Shown here piece by piece: positions 44,714-55,102 of a stretch of DNA of 64,000 nt. The stretch is from Bdellovibrio sp. (GTDB taxonomy: Bacteria > Bdellovibrionota > Bacteriovoracia > Bacteriovoracales > Bacteriovoracaceae), in assembly GCA_016187935.1 (NCBI GenBank), contig JACPIU010000037.1, forward strand, positions 1 through 64,000. Direction: 5' to 3'. Positions within the stretch are counted from its first letter, which is position 1. Each line of letters opens with the position of its first letter. The notes under the pieces were generated by a model. The model searched no databases. It saw nothing but the letters and a program-made list of their open reading frames with translations, and was not told where the DNA came from. The translations under genes and the position numbers were made by a program.

Positions 44714-47518
44714 TTAGATCGTTTTCTCCTTTATCTTAAGCAACGATAGTTCTGAGCGGGCCATCTCTTTGATGTACTCTGAGACACTTTCATCCTGAAG
44801 GAGCCCATTTAAAATGGCCCTACCCTCATCTACCCTATTGCCTCCTAGCAAGGAAAGTGCCATCAAATAATCAAGCCTTCCCTTGTAACTAGACTTTTTA
44901 AAATTCGCCTGAAACTGACCTATTTCAGCTAATAATTGTTTATCAATTTCACCTGAATTAGCGGAATTACGCTGAGATGCAATAGACTCGATTAATAGGT
45001 AATGAATCCTTTGCTTAACACTCTCAACATAAAAATCACTCGCTGCAAATGCTTTGGTGTCATTTAGGAGGGCCTTCGCGACACTCTTAAACTTAGTCAA
45101 ATCACCCGATTCATAAATAGCATCGGTGTACATCTTCATCAGATCCGCGGCTTCAGTGGCTCCGCGAATATCTCCAGGATTCTTTTCCAGGAAAAAGCGC
45201 TCCAACCATTTTATGGCAGAGACATAATCCTTTCGGGCATGGGCCTCAAGCCCTCGATACATGAGAACTTTTTTATTATTTTGCCCTGCGGTCTGGGCCA
45301 ACTTCTCGATTTCCTCGGCCAACTGTTTCCAATCTTTCTTCTTCATCAGCATTGAAATCTTAAGTTCCAAAAGATACTCATTAACTGTTTTTGTGCTTGA
45401 GCGTTCCACCCAATAGGGATAACTCTTCTCAGGTGACTCCTTCATGTGTGTAAGATCTTCATAGATGCCTTGAGTCCCATCAGTCAGCCCCATCATGAGA
45501 TAACTTTGGGCCGCAATAAAGTTGGTTTCGGGATCAAACGCGACTTTCCTAATATACTTGTCCTTATAGAGTTCCCAGGTTTTGATGACGGTTGGATAAT
45601 CAGCTTTCTTATAAGCATCAAAAAGAATCCCGACAATTATCTCTGCGCCATCTTCTTCAAAAACCTTGGCATCACGAGCACCCATTCCGGCCAACGGAAT
45701 CGCTGTCAAATACGATAAACCCTTCTTGTATTCAAGATCCACGATGAGGGTCCGCAAACGCACGAGCCAAAGCAATTTTTTGGTATTTGCATCAATCATT
45801 GAGTTAGCACTGAGAGGACTTTCTAAAAACACTCTTGCTTCCTTGTCTGCCGAAGATATTTGTATTTTTCTCAAATTACGAAGGGCCGCATAGCGAATTT
45901 GTGCTTCGTAGCGAATCATAAGGTCTTGAGAACGATCAATGGCATTTTTATAAAGGGCCAAAGTAAGTTTTGGTTCACGATCAGTTATCTCATAGATGAG
46001 CCCCAGACGAACCCGGGCGCGAGCAGCTTCCGTGTATTGAGAGTAATCGGAAATAAACATATCATACAAAGGAATCGCTTCTTCATATTTGGCCTGCCTA
46101 AAATAAGCTTCTGCCACATTAAGAAGAATGGTAGGGTGAATGGGTTTAACCAGAGAAGCTTTTTGCTTTTCAAAAGCACGAGTCACGGCTTCCGTATGCC
46201 CCAGTCTAAGTTCAGTATAAATCAAATAGGCCAAGCGAATCTGCCCCGCTAGCAATTTCTCAACTGTCTTTTCGCCAAGAAAATCTTCCAATTGATCAAT
46301 CTGACTGAGTTGGGCCAAGCAATGAAGAATACCTTCACTTGCCACGCTGGATTCCTCATAATCAAAATTTTCCTTACTTTTCACATAGAGTTTTTTGGCC
46401 TTATTCAATGCCTGAACATAGTCTTTTTTCTCCATATGATAGGCCATCTGGTATTTCAAAATCCCTTTGGCCAAATTGTAATCTTTGGTTTTTTCGGCCA
46501 GGGCATCCAATGTTTGTAAGGCCATGCGAACCGGAGCTAGATCTCCTTTACGAATACCTTCTTTAATGATGGCATTGGCCTTAAGAAATTCATTCAAGAG
46601 CTGATTGGAATCTTCACCATATTTTTGCTCATAAAGCGTGATAGATTTGAACATCAACCCATACTTATTTTTCCTATAGAGATTGATCGTCAACTGCATG
46701 TGTGCTTCTTTTTCATCTTTTTCAAAAAGACGATCCTGGATGGGATAGAAATGCTCCGGACCCTTTCGTTCTAAGTTAATGCCATAATCAAATTTAGGGG
46801 CGAGGGGGCCATAATCCCAGAAAAAAGCAGCACCATATCTGAAATCTCGGTAGGTTTTTTCTTCTATCAAAGGAAGCTGGGGTGCAGGAGTCGGTTGAAC
46901 GGCGACGGGAGTCTGGGGCGAAAGAATCACCGGTTTAGTCTTCACTGCGACCTTCACAGGTAGAATAATTTCCTTACTGGCCGGAGATGAATCATTACTC
47001 AAGACTGGAGTCTCCACCTTACTTGGAGTGCCCTCATCAATCCAAAAATCAATTATGTACTTATTATCTGCGTCCTTATAGAAATTAAAAATTTCTACCT
47101 GGGCACTGGCCAAATCAATATCAATTTCAGGTTTTTTTCCTTCTATAACTTCCTTGCTGAAATTGGCTGTTTTAAAATATTTTTTATGAAGATCGAGTTT
47201 CCTTACCTGCTCCGCAAGTTTTTCCAAGAAAATAAAATCTAATGATCTAAGCACAAGCTTCTCTGGTCGTCCTTCAATGAGAAGCAAGTCCTTCGGCGCC
47301 ACCACAGACCAACGCAAATGAGTCTTGAAGTTTTCCTGTACCAAAGTCTGACCATAGCTAAGATTGGAATCGCCGAAGATTACTGCAAGGATTAAAAATA
47401 ACCACAAAGGCTGACGTAAACACAATGTCAATAATCCTAATATCTTCAAATGAAACTTCCTGTTCCACGAGATAAGGGCCCGGCAAAAAGGGTGCATAGG
47501 CCACACTCTATTTCCCAT
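44714..47518 (-). CDS. Large TPR-repeat exported protein heading the flagellar operon
   Basis: 934 residues. A hydrophobic segment near 33-51 followed by SYGQ suggests a signal peptide with a long n-region; a shorter start (47497) is possible. A proline-rich spacer lies near residues 165-215. After that, repeated helix pairs (for example EAYFRQAKYEEAIPLYDMFISDYSQYTEAARARVRLGLIYE) are TPR-like up to the C-terminus. Most likely periplasmic. The gene lies 43 bases before the degenerate activator (22 bases from its earliest possible start) and appears to be the first in the operon, suggesting a role in flagellar assembly or sheath/stator function; not shown. Confidence 0.78.
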   Translation of the reverse strand: MGNRVWPMHPFCRALISWNRKFHLKILGLLTLCLRQPLWLFLILAVIFGDSNLSYGQTLVQENFKTHLRWSVVAPKDLLLIEGRPEKLVLRSLDFIFLEKLAEQVRKLDLHKKYFKTANFSKEVIEGKKPEIDIDLASAQVEIFNFYKDADNKYIIDFWIDEGTPSKVETPVLSNDSSPASKEIILPVKVAVKTKPVILSPQTPVAVQPTPAPQLPLIEEKTYRDFRYGAAFFWDYGPLAPKFDYGINLERKGPEHFYPIQDRLFEKDEKEAHMQLTINLYRKNKYGLMFKSITLYEQKYGEDSNQLLNEFLKANAIIKEGIRKGDLAPVRMALQTLDALAEKTKDYNLAKGILKYQMAYHMEKKDYVQALNKAKKLYVKSKENFDYEESSVASEGILHCLAQLSQIDQLEDFLGEKTVEKLLAGQIRLAYLIYTELRLGHTEAVTRAFEKQKASLVKPIHPTILLNVAEAYFRQAKYEEAIPLYDMFISDYSQYTEAARARVRLGLIYEITDREPKLTLALYKNAIDRSQDLMIRYEAQIRYAALRNLRKIQISSADKEARVFLESPLSANSMIDANTKKLLWLVRLRTLIVDLEYKKGLSYLTAIPLAGMGARDAKVFEEDGAEIIVGILFDAYKKADYPTVIKTWELYKDKYIRKVAFDPETNFIAAQSYLMMGLTDGTQGIYEDLTHMKESPEKSYPYWVERSSTKTVNEYLLELKISMLMKKKDWKQLAEEIEKLAQTAGQNNKKVLMYRGLEAHARKDYVSAIKWLERFFLEKNPGDIRGATEAADLMKMYTDAIYESGDLTKFKSVAKALLNDTKAFAASDFYVESVKQRIHYLLIESIASQRNSANSGEIDKQLLAEIGQFQANFKKSSYKGRLDYLMALSLLGGNRVDEGRAILNGLLQDESVSEYIKEMARSELSLLKIKEKTI

Positions 47519-47543
47519 TCTAACCGGGGCTGGAATTTTTTAA

Positions 47544-47582
47544 AGGAAAATTTTGCTGGGGGGATAATTTTCCTAGCAAAAT
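47544..47582. promoter_or_regulatory. Interleaved inverted repeats upstream of the flagellar operon
   Basis: AGGAAAATT (47544-47552) pairs with AATTTTCCT (47566-47574), and ATTTTGCT (47550-47557) pairs with AGCAAAAT (47575-47582). The two overlap and are interleaved, so only one can form fully at a time, or they are two overlapping operators. They lie 26-64 bases upstream of the TPR gene start, where a promoter or leader is expected. Confidence 0.6.
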
Positions 47583-47683
47583 ATTGACGGGGTAAGACTG
47601 TCCGCTTTTAAACTCAGGTAATCCCGACTCACTTTCAAGTATTTAATCCAGATTTTTTAATCATTGATCTGATCAGTCGGAGG

Positions 47684-49351
47684 TTAAATAGTTTCTAACG
47701 AACTCATGGGAGTCGACACGGAGACATTTTGACACCGCCCTGAGGGACCTAAATCCGATTGATTGAGGTTAGTCCCGGCAATTTGAGAGGCATCATCCAT
47801 CATCCCTTTCTTCTTTAACTTCTCAATTAAGGTTGTTCTATTTACCCGAAGCAGCTTTGAAGCCTGGTTCTTGTTACCTTGAGTTCGTTCCAGGGCCTGC
47901 ACTATTAGGGAGTCTTCTATATCGGCCAATGCCTGTTTTAAATCAATGCCCTCATCAGGCAAGGTCACACAATGTTCATACAGTCCTGGAACTGATTGTC
48001 CCTCGACCATTTTAAGCGGAAGATCGGCCAATTTAACCTTATTGCCACCTTTTAGAATCACCAATCGCTCGATGAGATTTTCCAGTTCTCGAACATTACC
48101 GGGCCAATCATAGAGCATTAAGGCCTCAAAGGCCCTGTCCTCAAAATCAATAGCATTGCGGCCATCGGCACTTACATACTTTTTCAAAAAGTAGGCCACC
48201 AGCAGGGGAATGTCCTCGCGCCTCTCGGCCAAAGAAGGAATTCGTATGGGGATTACATTCAAACGATAATAGAGATCTTCGCGGAAATCACCTTTCTCCA
48301 CCCTCTCTTCGAGATTACGATGGGTAGCTGTAATAATACGCACATCAATAGGGATAGTTCTGTTGCTTCCGACCGGTTCGATTGTCCGGCCTTGAATGGC
48401 ACGCAACAATTTTACCTGCAACAATAATGGCATATCCCCGATCTCATCAAGAAATAAAGTTCCCGCATTTGCCGTTTCGAAACGCCCCATGCGATCACTG
48501 ATGGCGCCAGTAAAAGACCCACGAACATGTCCGAATAACTCACTCTCCAGAAGTTCACTTGGAATTGCACCACAATTTACAGAAACCAATTTATTCTTTG
48601 AACGGTTTGAAAGAAGATGAAGGGCATTGGCGATAAGTTCCTTCCCCGTTCCTGACGGGCCGGAAATTAGAACGGTTGAATCAGAAGTTGCTACTTTTTT
48701 AACACGCTCAAAGATTTCCTTCATTTTCTGGGAACGTCCAACCATGCCACAAAATAAATCTGCACTATCTGGAAATTCTAATTTTAATCGTCGCATTTTA
48801 GAAGAAAGCGGCCGAGCCTCTGAAGCCAAATCATGGGTATGTCCCACACAACGAAATTTTTGTAAATCGTCATGGGTGTATGCCAGACTATTTGTAAATG
48901 CATCTCCCAGCAATCTATCAAGGACATTGAGGTCGAAAGGCTTGGTCAAATAGTGAAAAACCCCTTTTTTAGTGGCGGCAATGGCAGTTTCAATAGTTCC
49001 AAATCCTGTCATCACAACCGAGGAAAAGCGGGCACCACGATCTTTCAAAATGTCGATCAACATAAGACCATCAAGACCACCTGGATCGAAGGTCATGTCT
49101 GTCAGCAATACGAAGGGGAAGCCTTCTGGTCCATAAAAATCTTTCTGCTCTAAAAATGCCTCTGGGTTGGTAAAAAGCACAACCGGAATTTGAAAACGGG
49201 ACTTTAGAAACCGAACAACGGATGGGCCTAAAAGCTTATCATCCTCGACAATGACGATAGAGGGCAATGAGAGTGCATTGCCATGAGTATTCGGCGACTC
49301 GGCCTTATCTCCGCTTTTGAAAGTATCCTTCAAAAAATCAATATCTCTCAT
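47684..49351 (-). CDS. NtrC-family sigma-54-dependent response regulator
   Basis: About 555 residues. Receiver domain (IVIVEDDKLLGP, phospho-acceptor aspartate in LLTDMTFD, TGFGTIETA, YLTKPF), AAA+ domain with SGPSGTGKE, the GSFTGA variant of GAFTGA, LFLDEIGDM and FREDLYYRLNV, then a Fis-type HTH (NQASKLLRVNRTTLIEKL). All functional parts are intact, so it should activate sigma-54 promoters on phosphorylation. No histidine kinase lies next to it. Start ATG 49351 or TTG 49375. Being just upstream of the flagellar operon it is the probable activator, with the degenerate homologue as its partner. Confidence 0.9.
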   Translation of the reverse strand: MRDIDFLKDTFKSGDKAESPNTHGNALSLPSIVIVEDDKLLGPSVVRFLKSRFQIPVVLFTNPEAFLEQKDFYGPEGFPFVLLTDMTFDPGGLDGLMLIDILKDRGARFSSVVMTGFGTIETAIAATKKGVFHYLTKPFDLNVLDRLLGDAFTNSLAYTHDDLQKFRCVGHTHDLASEARPLSSKMRRLKLEFPDSADLFCGMVGRSQKMKEIFERVKKVATSDSTVLISGPSGTGKELIANALHLLSNRSKNKLVSVNCGAIPSELLESELFGHVRGSFTGAISDRMGRFETANAGTLFLDEIGDMPLLLQVKLLRAIQGRTIEPVGSNRTIPIDVRIITATHRNLEERVEKGDFREDLYYRLNVIPIRIPSLAERREDIPLLVAYFLKKYVSADGRNAIDFEDRAFEALMLYDWPGNVRELENLIERLVILKGGNKVKLADLPLKMVEGQSVPGLYEHCVTLPDEGIDLKQALADIEDSLIVQALERTQGNKNQASKLLRVNRTTLIEKLKKKGMMDDASQIAGTNLNQSDLGPSGRCQNVSVSTPMSSLETI

Positions 49352-49494
49352 GTGTGTGTGCTCAGGTGTTTCCAACTTGGAAGACCCGTAGAAATTATCC
49401 TAGATCAACATCGCCATCCGTGTCAATTTTCAGACACTGGTCCATGTATTCCTCTCGCTATTGTAATATCAATGAGTTCTATCCTCTCTTGGAC

Positions 49495-49716
49495 TTATTG
49501 CAAATAATGCTGAAAAAAAGGTCCAATTTTTTCTGGACCCCCCACCCAATAGTAAAAAATAACCAGCAGCATACAAAACAAAATACCTAGAAACATAACA
49601 TAGGCCGCGCTTCGAATGGATTTAAGCCAGAAAATATAGCCAAACTGGCCACAGATCAACATCATCGGGATGGCCCAAAACGGCGTATATCGCAAAATAA
49701 AAATGAGGATATCCAT
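49495..49716 (-). CDS. Small two-helix membrane protein
   Basis: 73 residues, hydrophobic nearly throughout (about 2-27 and 37-57) with a short polar C-terminus. It starts five bases after the metK stop codon, so it is probably in the same unit. No family recognised; a real gene is likely from position and composition but not certain. Confidence 0.5.
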   Translation of the reverse strand: MDILIFILRYTPFWAIPMMLICGQFGYIFWLKSIRSAAYVMFLGILFCMLLVIFYYWVGGPEKIGPFFQHYLQ

Positions 49717-49721
49717 TTATA

Positions 49722-50870
49722 CTAAAAGTGGGACTTCAATTCATCCAGCCGATCAAGACGTTCCCAAGGGAATTGAGTTCGACCGAAATGTCCGTAAGCA
49801 GCGGTATCCGCATAAATTGGACGCAACAGATCGAGGCGTTCAATAATAGCTTTTGGGCGCATATCGAACAGTTTGTTCACCACCTCGGTGAGTCTCTTTA
49901 AATCCACTTTTTCGGTGCCTGATGTATCCACCAAGAGGGACATAGGTTGGGCCACGCCAATAGCATAGGCGACCTGAACTAGGGCACGCTCCGCCAGACC
50001 TGCGGCCACAATATGCTTGGCAATGTGACGAGCAGCATAGGCGGCTGAACGATCCACTTTTGAAGGGTCTTTACCGGAAAAAGCCCCACCGCCATGGGCG
50101 CCATGACCACCATAGGTGTCAACAATAATTTTTCGCCCTGTAAGTCCACAATCTCCCATGGGGCCACCAGTCACAAATTTACCTGTAGGGTTGATGAAGA
50201 ATTTGGTCTTGTTATCGAGCAATTCAGAAGGAATAACTTGTTTAATAACTTCTTCACGAACAGCTTCTTCGATTTGCTTCAGAGTCATGCTGGCGGCATG
50301 TTGAGTTGAAACCACCACGGCATCGAGGCGCTTCACCTTGCCATTCACGTATTGGGCCGAAACTTGGGTTTTACCGTCTGCACGAAAATCTTTGCAGGTA
50401 CCGTTTTTCCTCACCTCGCTCAAACGCAAGGCCAAGCGCTGGGCCAGATCGATGGTTAAAGGCATATAACTTTCAGTCTCATTGATGGCATATCCAAACA
50501 TGAGACCCTGATCACCTGCCCCTTGTTCTTTATTTCCTTTTTCATCAACTCCCATGGCGATGTCGGGAGATTGCTTATCTAAGGCAACCATGACACCACA
50601 AGTATTGGCGTCAAACCCTTTATCGCTATGATCATAACCAATCTGACGAACTTTATTACGTACAATCTGTTGAATATCCACTTGGGCCTTGGTGGTAATT
50701 TCTCCGGCCACGACTACCAAACCTGTGGTAATCAGTGTCTCACAAGCAACACGTGAATATTTGTCCTGTGCAAGCATTGAATCCAGAACCGCATCACTAA
50801 TCTGATCAGCCATTTTATCTGGATGGCCTTCAGTTACAGACTCAGAAGTAAACACGTAATCTTTTAACAT
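49722..50870 (-). CDS. metK: S-adenosylmethionine synthetase
   Basis: 382 residues. [28 protein letters not shown] and the [16 protein letters not shown] loop are diagnostic. Makes S-adenosylmethionine from methionine and ATP. GAGGAGAGAGTC precedes the ATG. Confidence 0.97.
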   Translation of the reverse strand: MLKDYVFTSESVTEGHPDKMADQISDAVLDSMLAQDKYSRVACETLITTGLVVVAGEITTKAQVDIQQIVRNKVRQIGYDHSDKGFDANTCGVMVALDKQSPDIAMGVDEKGNKEQGAGDQGLMFGYAINETESYMPLTIDLAQRLALRLSEVRKNGTCKDFRADGKTQVSAQYVNGKVKRLDAVVVSTQHAASMTLKQIEEAVREEVIKQVIPSELLDNKTKFFINPTGKFVTGGPMGDCGLTGRKIIVDTYGGHGAHGGGAFSGKDPSKVDRSAAYAARHIAKHIVAAGLAERALVQVAYAIGVAQPMSLLVDTSGTEKVDLKRLTEVVNKLFDMRPKAIIERLDLLRPIYADTAAYGHFGRTQFPWERLDRLDELKSHF

Positions 50871-50965
50871 GACTCTCTCCTCAAATATGAACAGAAATAA
50901 CTGGAAGTTTATACACTATGGCAAAAGGTCAAGCAACACTATATACAGCGGGGCCCGCGAGTAGC

Positions 50966-52657
50966 TTAGCGAGTAGCAAAAAATCGAAATAAATTGGGGT
51001 CTCTATAATAGTAGACTCCCTCTCCAGCAAAGGGCACAACATAGGCCTTTTCATTAATTTCAACAACCTTGAAGGTTTGCCCTTGTGAATCAAAAAAATA
51101 GTAACGAAAGCGATACTGACCAGCGAGATAGAGTTTCCATAAGTCCCGCCAATGAGGAATTAGTGCACCGGCACCTTCGGGCAAAGGGACAAAATCTTCC
51201 CATAGAGAGGCCATATTAATACGCCCTACCATAGAAGCTCTTGAAAAATAGCGCACTCCTTCATAGGCCCCGGTTTCTTTAAGAATATTGAGGGATAATT
51301 CAAGATTCTCTCTTCGCAATCTCTCGCCCGAAGCCGAACTATCCGGACAAAATATCTTCGGGGCACCATGCATATAATAATAGGTGAAGGAAAACTCGCC
51401 TTCTTTTAACAAGAGGTTAATCCACGTATTCTGGGCAAGGTGAGACAACTTGTTCTGCTGTAAATTCAAAAATAGCGGCTCCCTTTCACTCAAATTAGCA
51501 TAAAAACTAATACCATGACGTTTTTTAACCACTCGAAGGACATCACGTCGTTCAGGAGAACCGGGACCGTCCATGGTTCCGACTTCATTAAAAAGAATCG
51601 TCTCCATCGCAAAAATGGCTTGATAAATTTCCGGATACTTACTCCAAAACTGATACACCTGGATGTATTTATCCATCACAAATTTTTTTAGTTCATCACG
51701 AGCTTTGAGTTTCTGAGCGATATACTCTGTAACTGTAATGGCCCGACCACCTTCTTGATAAATGAGGTTTCGTAAGATCAAACGGTAATAATTGAGTCTT
51801 CTTAACTCTCTGCTTTTCCAATCATTCAGTCGCTGTCGATTTTCGGCCGGCCCAAATTTTAGAATATTTCGGGATATTGTGATAAAAGAAAAAAGATCAT
51901 AACGATTACTTTCCTCCAAAAAAATTTGCTCGCGCGCCAAGTTAAAGTGCAAAGTATTAATGAGCGTGCGATAAAACATGTCACTTTTCGATTGATTACG
52001 CGTTGGTGCTCCATCCTCAAAAATGCGTCGAGCAAAGAAAATTCTATTTGAAAAGCGATTTCCGAGAACATCCTCTCGAAACTTAAAACGATCATATTCC
52101 CCACGCATCCGCAGATGATCAACCGGATACTTAAAAGGCGAAAGGAAAGGAGCGCTACGCAGAACCGCTTCAAAACCATCTCTGATTTCCTTGACCAATC
52201 TTTCGGATTTTTTCTGCAGATCACCTTTCGAGATCACATCGGTGCTCTCAAAAAAATCTTTCTTCAAATCCAAATCCTGTTCAATTTTTTTTTCAATGGT
52301 ATCGATTTGAGTATTGATAAGGTCAAAATCTGGATTCCCGTCCATAAATGTTATACCCTTCTCTAACCAGGCTATTTTTTCCACTATGAGGGGAATATGT
52401 TGAATAATCGTCTCTGAATCGAGCGAACCATCCGGAAGCAGTGGAACGAAATGACCATCACCATTAAGGACTGATAGCTTTTTTTGATACTGATTTTCAA
52501 TTCCAGATGGACAAAGTTCACGTACAAACTGTCTGTTGATCTCCCGATAGCGTTGCAAAGTATCAGAGGTTATTTGTGAAACAAAATCCTTGGCAGCGGA
52601 AGGCCAAGAGAAAATGGAAAAAAACAAGAATGATATTAAGACCCCAGATCCCCACAT
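50966..52657 (-). CDS. Exported protein of unknown function
   Basis: 563 residues, signal peptide (about 1-22, ending SAAK). The N-terminal half is helical and charged, the C-terminal half aromatic-rich. AIFAMETILFNEVGTMDGPGSPERRDVLRVVKKRH (about residues 355-390) faintly recalls the catalytic region of SleB-type cell-wall hydrolases (a small helix with E, then a VV-x(2)-R segment), but this is weak. Follows mpl, a murein-recycling gene, by two bases, which would suit a cell-wall role. The stop codon lies in a GCTACTCGC direct repeat. Confidence 0.6.
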   Translation of the reverse strand: MWGSGVLISFLFFSIFSWPSAAKDFVSQITSDTLQRYREINRQFVRELCPSGIENQYQKKLSVLNGDGHFVPLLPDGSLDSETIIQHIPLIVEKIAWLEKGITFMDGNPDFDLINTQIDTIEKKIEQDLDLKKDFFESTDVISKGDLQKKSERLVKEIRDGFEAVLRSAPFLSPFKYPVDHLRMRGEYDRFKFREDVLGNRFSNRIFFARRIFEDGAPTRNQSKSDMFYRTLINTLHFNLAREQIFLEESNRYDLFSFITISRNILKFGPAENRQRLNDWKSRELRRLNYYRLILRNLIYQEGGRAITVTEYIAQKLKARDELKKFVMDKYIQVYQFWSKYPEIYQAIFAMETILFNEVGTMDGPGSPERRDVLRVVKKRHGISFYANLSEREPLFLNLQQNKLSHLAQNTWINLLLKEGEFSFTYYYMHGAPKIFCPDSSASGERLRRENLELSLNILKETGAYEGVRYFSRASMVGRINMASLWEDFVPLPEGAGALIPHWRDLWKLYLAGQYRFRYYFFDSQGQTFKVVEINEKAYVVPFAGEGVYYYRDPNLFRFFATR

Positions 52658-52659
52658 AT

Positions 52660-54114
52660 CTATTTTTCAAGCGACTGCACGAATTCAGACTCCCACAAAC
52701 CAAGGCAGGTGGTATTGGAAAGGATAAGAAAAAGTGTAGAAGAATTGGCCAAGGTATCAAGGTGCTGCAAGATATCTCCCACATTCTTCGCCAAATAAGC
52801 TTCCTTACCACGCAATTTGAGATCACTTACCAGTTTCTCACAATCGAGGTTGCCACGGCCTTTGACCGTGCTGGCCCGCTCAGGCTTGGCCAGAATAATG
52901 CCATCACTTTTCATCAGGGAATCCACGAATTCTTTTTGGAAGACATCACTCCGTGCAGTGGCAGAGGCCGGGTCCAGGACCACCCAAATCTTCCTCTCAG
53001 GGAATTGCAGTTTGATACTCTCCACAGTATATTCCACAGCACGGGGATGATGAGCGAAATCGTCGATCACAATAGATGACTTATACAATCCCCGAACTTC
53101 TTGTCGCCGTTTCACCATCTTCAAATCTGAAAGAGCGTGATTAAGCACTTCACCCGAGATCCCCTGCGCCAAGGCATAAAGCAATCCTGCAGCCAAATTG
53201 AGAACATTGTGCCGCCCAACCAGATTGGTATTAAAATTATAATCCCGTCCTTTATATCTCAAATGAAACCGGGACCCCTCTGGGGTCAATTGATCTATGT
53301 ATGGGCCACATTCTTTATTGTCACCATATAAAATCCAATTCCCACCGCACTCTTTGACCAATTCTAAGATGGCCGGATAATCAGCACTCGCGACAATGGT
53401 TTTTTTGATTTCCGGCATCGCTAATCTAAACTGCTCCTTAATTTCTTCCACATTTTTAAAAATATCACCATGATCAAATTCCAGGGATGTCAGTATGAGA
53501 TTATCGATTGAATAGCTTCGAAATTTTGAGTATTTCTCAAAATAGGCACTGTCATACTCATCAGATTCAATAAAGAAAAAACGGCCGTCTCCCATTGCTG
53601 CCGGTGCAAGCTCATCAATGACCCCGCCAATGAAATGTCCAGGGTGCATCCCAATCTTCATAAAAATCTGTTCTAAAAGATAAGTGGTTGTAGTTTTGCC
53701 ATGAGTCCCGGCAACCCCCACTACGTTCACGTCACCCAGCACCAGACCGCCGAGTGCGGCAGGAAAAGAACAATAAGGGACGCCCGACTTCTCGATACGC
53801 TGGGCATCCACACCACCTTTTGGAATTACATTGCCCACCACGACAGCATCAAATCGTTTCAATAAATCTATAATTTGTTTTTCCTCGTTCAATTGAGTTA
53901 GATCATGCAGGGGAATGCCGGTTCGCTTGAGATAGTCCCCCATGGGAGGATAAAAGCGCAAATCGCAACCCTCAATGTGATATCCTTTTTCCTTTAATAG
54001 GCAGGCGGTAGCACCCATTCCTGTTCCGCAAATGCGATACATAAATATTTTCTTTATTTTATTTTTTCTTAAGGCCAAATCATGAACAGACAAGGCACTA
54101 CTGGGGATTGTCAT
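52660..54114 (-). CDS. mpl: Murein-tripeptide ligase Mpl
   Basis: 484 residues from ATG 54114 (GGAG upstream). ICGTGMGATACLLKEKGYHIEGCDLRFYPPM and GVAGTHGKTTTT with the P-loop of Mur ligases; YPPM is typical for Mpl rather than MurC. Joins L-Ala-gamma-D-Glu-meso-DAP tripeptide to UDP-MurNAc, recycling wall peptides. An N-terminal extension of about 25 residues precedes the domain; ATG 54042 could be the true start. Confidence 0.92.
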   Translation of the reverse strand: MTIPSSALSVHDLALRKNKIKKIFMYRICGTGMGATACLLKEKGYHIEGCDLRFYPPMGDYLKRTGIPLHDLTQLNEEKQIIDLLKRFDAVVVGNVIPKGGVDAQRIEKSGVPYCSFPAALGGLVLGDVNVVGVAGTHGKTTTTYLLEQIFMKIGMHPGHFIGGVIDELAPAAMGDGRFFFIESDEYDSAYFEKYSKFRSYSIDNLILTSLEFDHGDIFKNVEEIKEQFRLAMPEIKKTIVASADYPAILELVKECGGNWILYGDNKECGPYIDQLTPEGSRFHLRYKGRDYNFNTNLVGRHNVLNLAAGLLYALAQGISGEVLNHALSDLKMVKRRQEVRGLYKSSIVIDDFAHHPRAVEYTVESIKLQFPERKIWVVLDPASATARSDVFQKEFVDSLMKSDGIILAKPERASTVKGRGNLDCEKLVSDLKLRGKEAYLAKNVGDILQHLDTLANSSTLFLILSNTTCLGLWESEFVQSLEK

Positions 54115-54148
54115 AGTCGTCTCCATTTACTTCACACTTATTTAAATT

Positions 54149-55102
54149 TTATCGCAATTTCCAAACGGCTGCACCAAGTTCCCGGCGTAGAACATTCAGA
54201 TTGTCCTTGGCATACCAATATTTAGTCGTTCCATTGGTGAGAAGAAGATACCCAAGACTTTGCTCGGGATTAATCCAGACAGATGTTCCCGTGAATCCCA
54301 GATGGCCAAAAGTTAAAGGTCCGGCACCTTTGCCCGCCAATGTAAGTTCAGGATTCAGTGCCCGGTCCCAACCACGAACAAAACGCGGATTATTTTCAGG
54401 TGTTCGAGCGGCACGAATATAATCGATCATTTTTGACAAGAAATTTGTTTTCTTCTGCAGATTCAAGAGCGTATTGCCAAGGCCTGCAATGGTGGAAAAC
54501 AGGCCCGCATGGGCAACTTTTTCCCTGACATAGAATGCATTGTCGTCGTGAACAACACCTTGTACGAATTTCCCCTGACGGATTCCTGTCACCGGACAAT
54601 GGGCATGATTCGGAAGTTCAGTCCAATGACACATTTCCGGATCATGCACAGAACGACAAAGCTTATAAAGTGATTCCCCAAGTTTCGCTTCCGCCATGAG
54701 TTGAGACCGAATGGCCGAATAGTCCGAATACAATTCAGGCGATTGCTGGATGTTAAACGACAGAATTTTTTCGCGCCAAGTATCCGACGATAAACGTCCC
54801 CAGGCCGGCAATCCGCCGCGATGTTCTAAACAAAGAATGGCATCAGGAGAAAAAATTTCTGGTCTAAGTAAATAGCTAATTCCGAGAATCATTGGTTTTG
54901 TGACAGAGGCCAAATCAAAGTACCAGTCGTGCTTGAGATGGGCAGGAGTTTTCGCGCTTCTATCCCATTCAAAAAATTCCTGGGACTCGGCCTGAAAATC
55001 CACCACACCGAACGCAAGTGTATCGAAATGTTGAATAGGCCAAAGACGAGAGATGATTTCCTGAGCTTCATCCAAGGCCGGATTGACTAAGGAGACGGTC
55101 AT
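54149..55102 (-). CDS. Beta-lactamase-family serine hydrolase
   Basis: 317 residues. DLASVTKPM gives the SxxK motif, YSDYSAI stands where YxN is expected (YSD), and GHLGFTG matches the HxG third motif. It is thus in the class C beta-lactamase/DD-peptidase/esterase fold with a plausible active site. No signal peptide, so probably cytoplasmic. Lies between ppdK (one-base overlap, TAATG) and mpl; a role in peptide or ester hydrolysis during wall recycling is inference. Confidence 0.78.
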   Translation of the reverse strand: MTVSLVNPALDEAQEIISRLWPIQHFDTLAFGVVDFQAESQEFFEWDRSAKTPAHLKHDWYFDLASVTKPMILGISYLLRPEIFSPDAILCLEHRGGLPAWGRLSSDTWREKILSFNIQQSPELYSDYSAIRSQLMAEAKLGESLYKLCRSVHDPEMCHWTELPNHAHCPVTGIRQGKFVQGVVHDDNAFYVREKVAHAGLFSTIAGLGNTLLNLQKKTNFLSKMIDYIRAARTPENNPRFVRGWDRALNPELTLAGKGAGPLTFGHLGFTGTSVWINPEQSLGYLLLTNGTTKYWYAKDNLNVLRRELGAAVWKLR

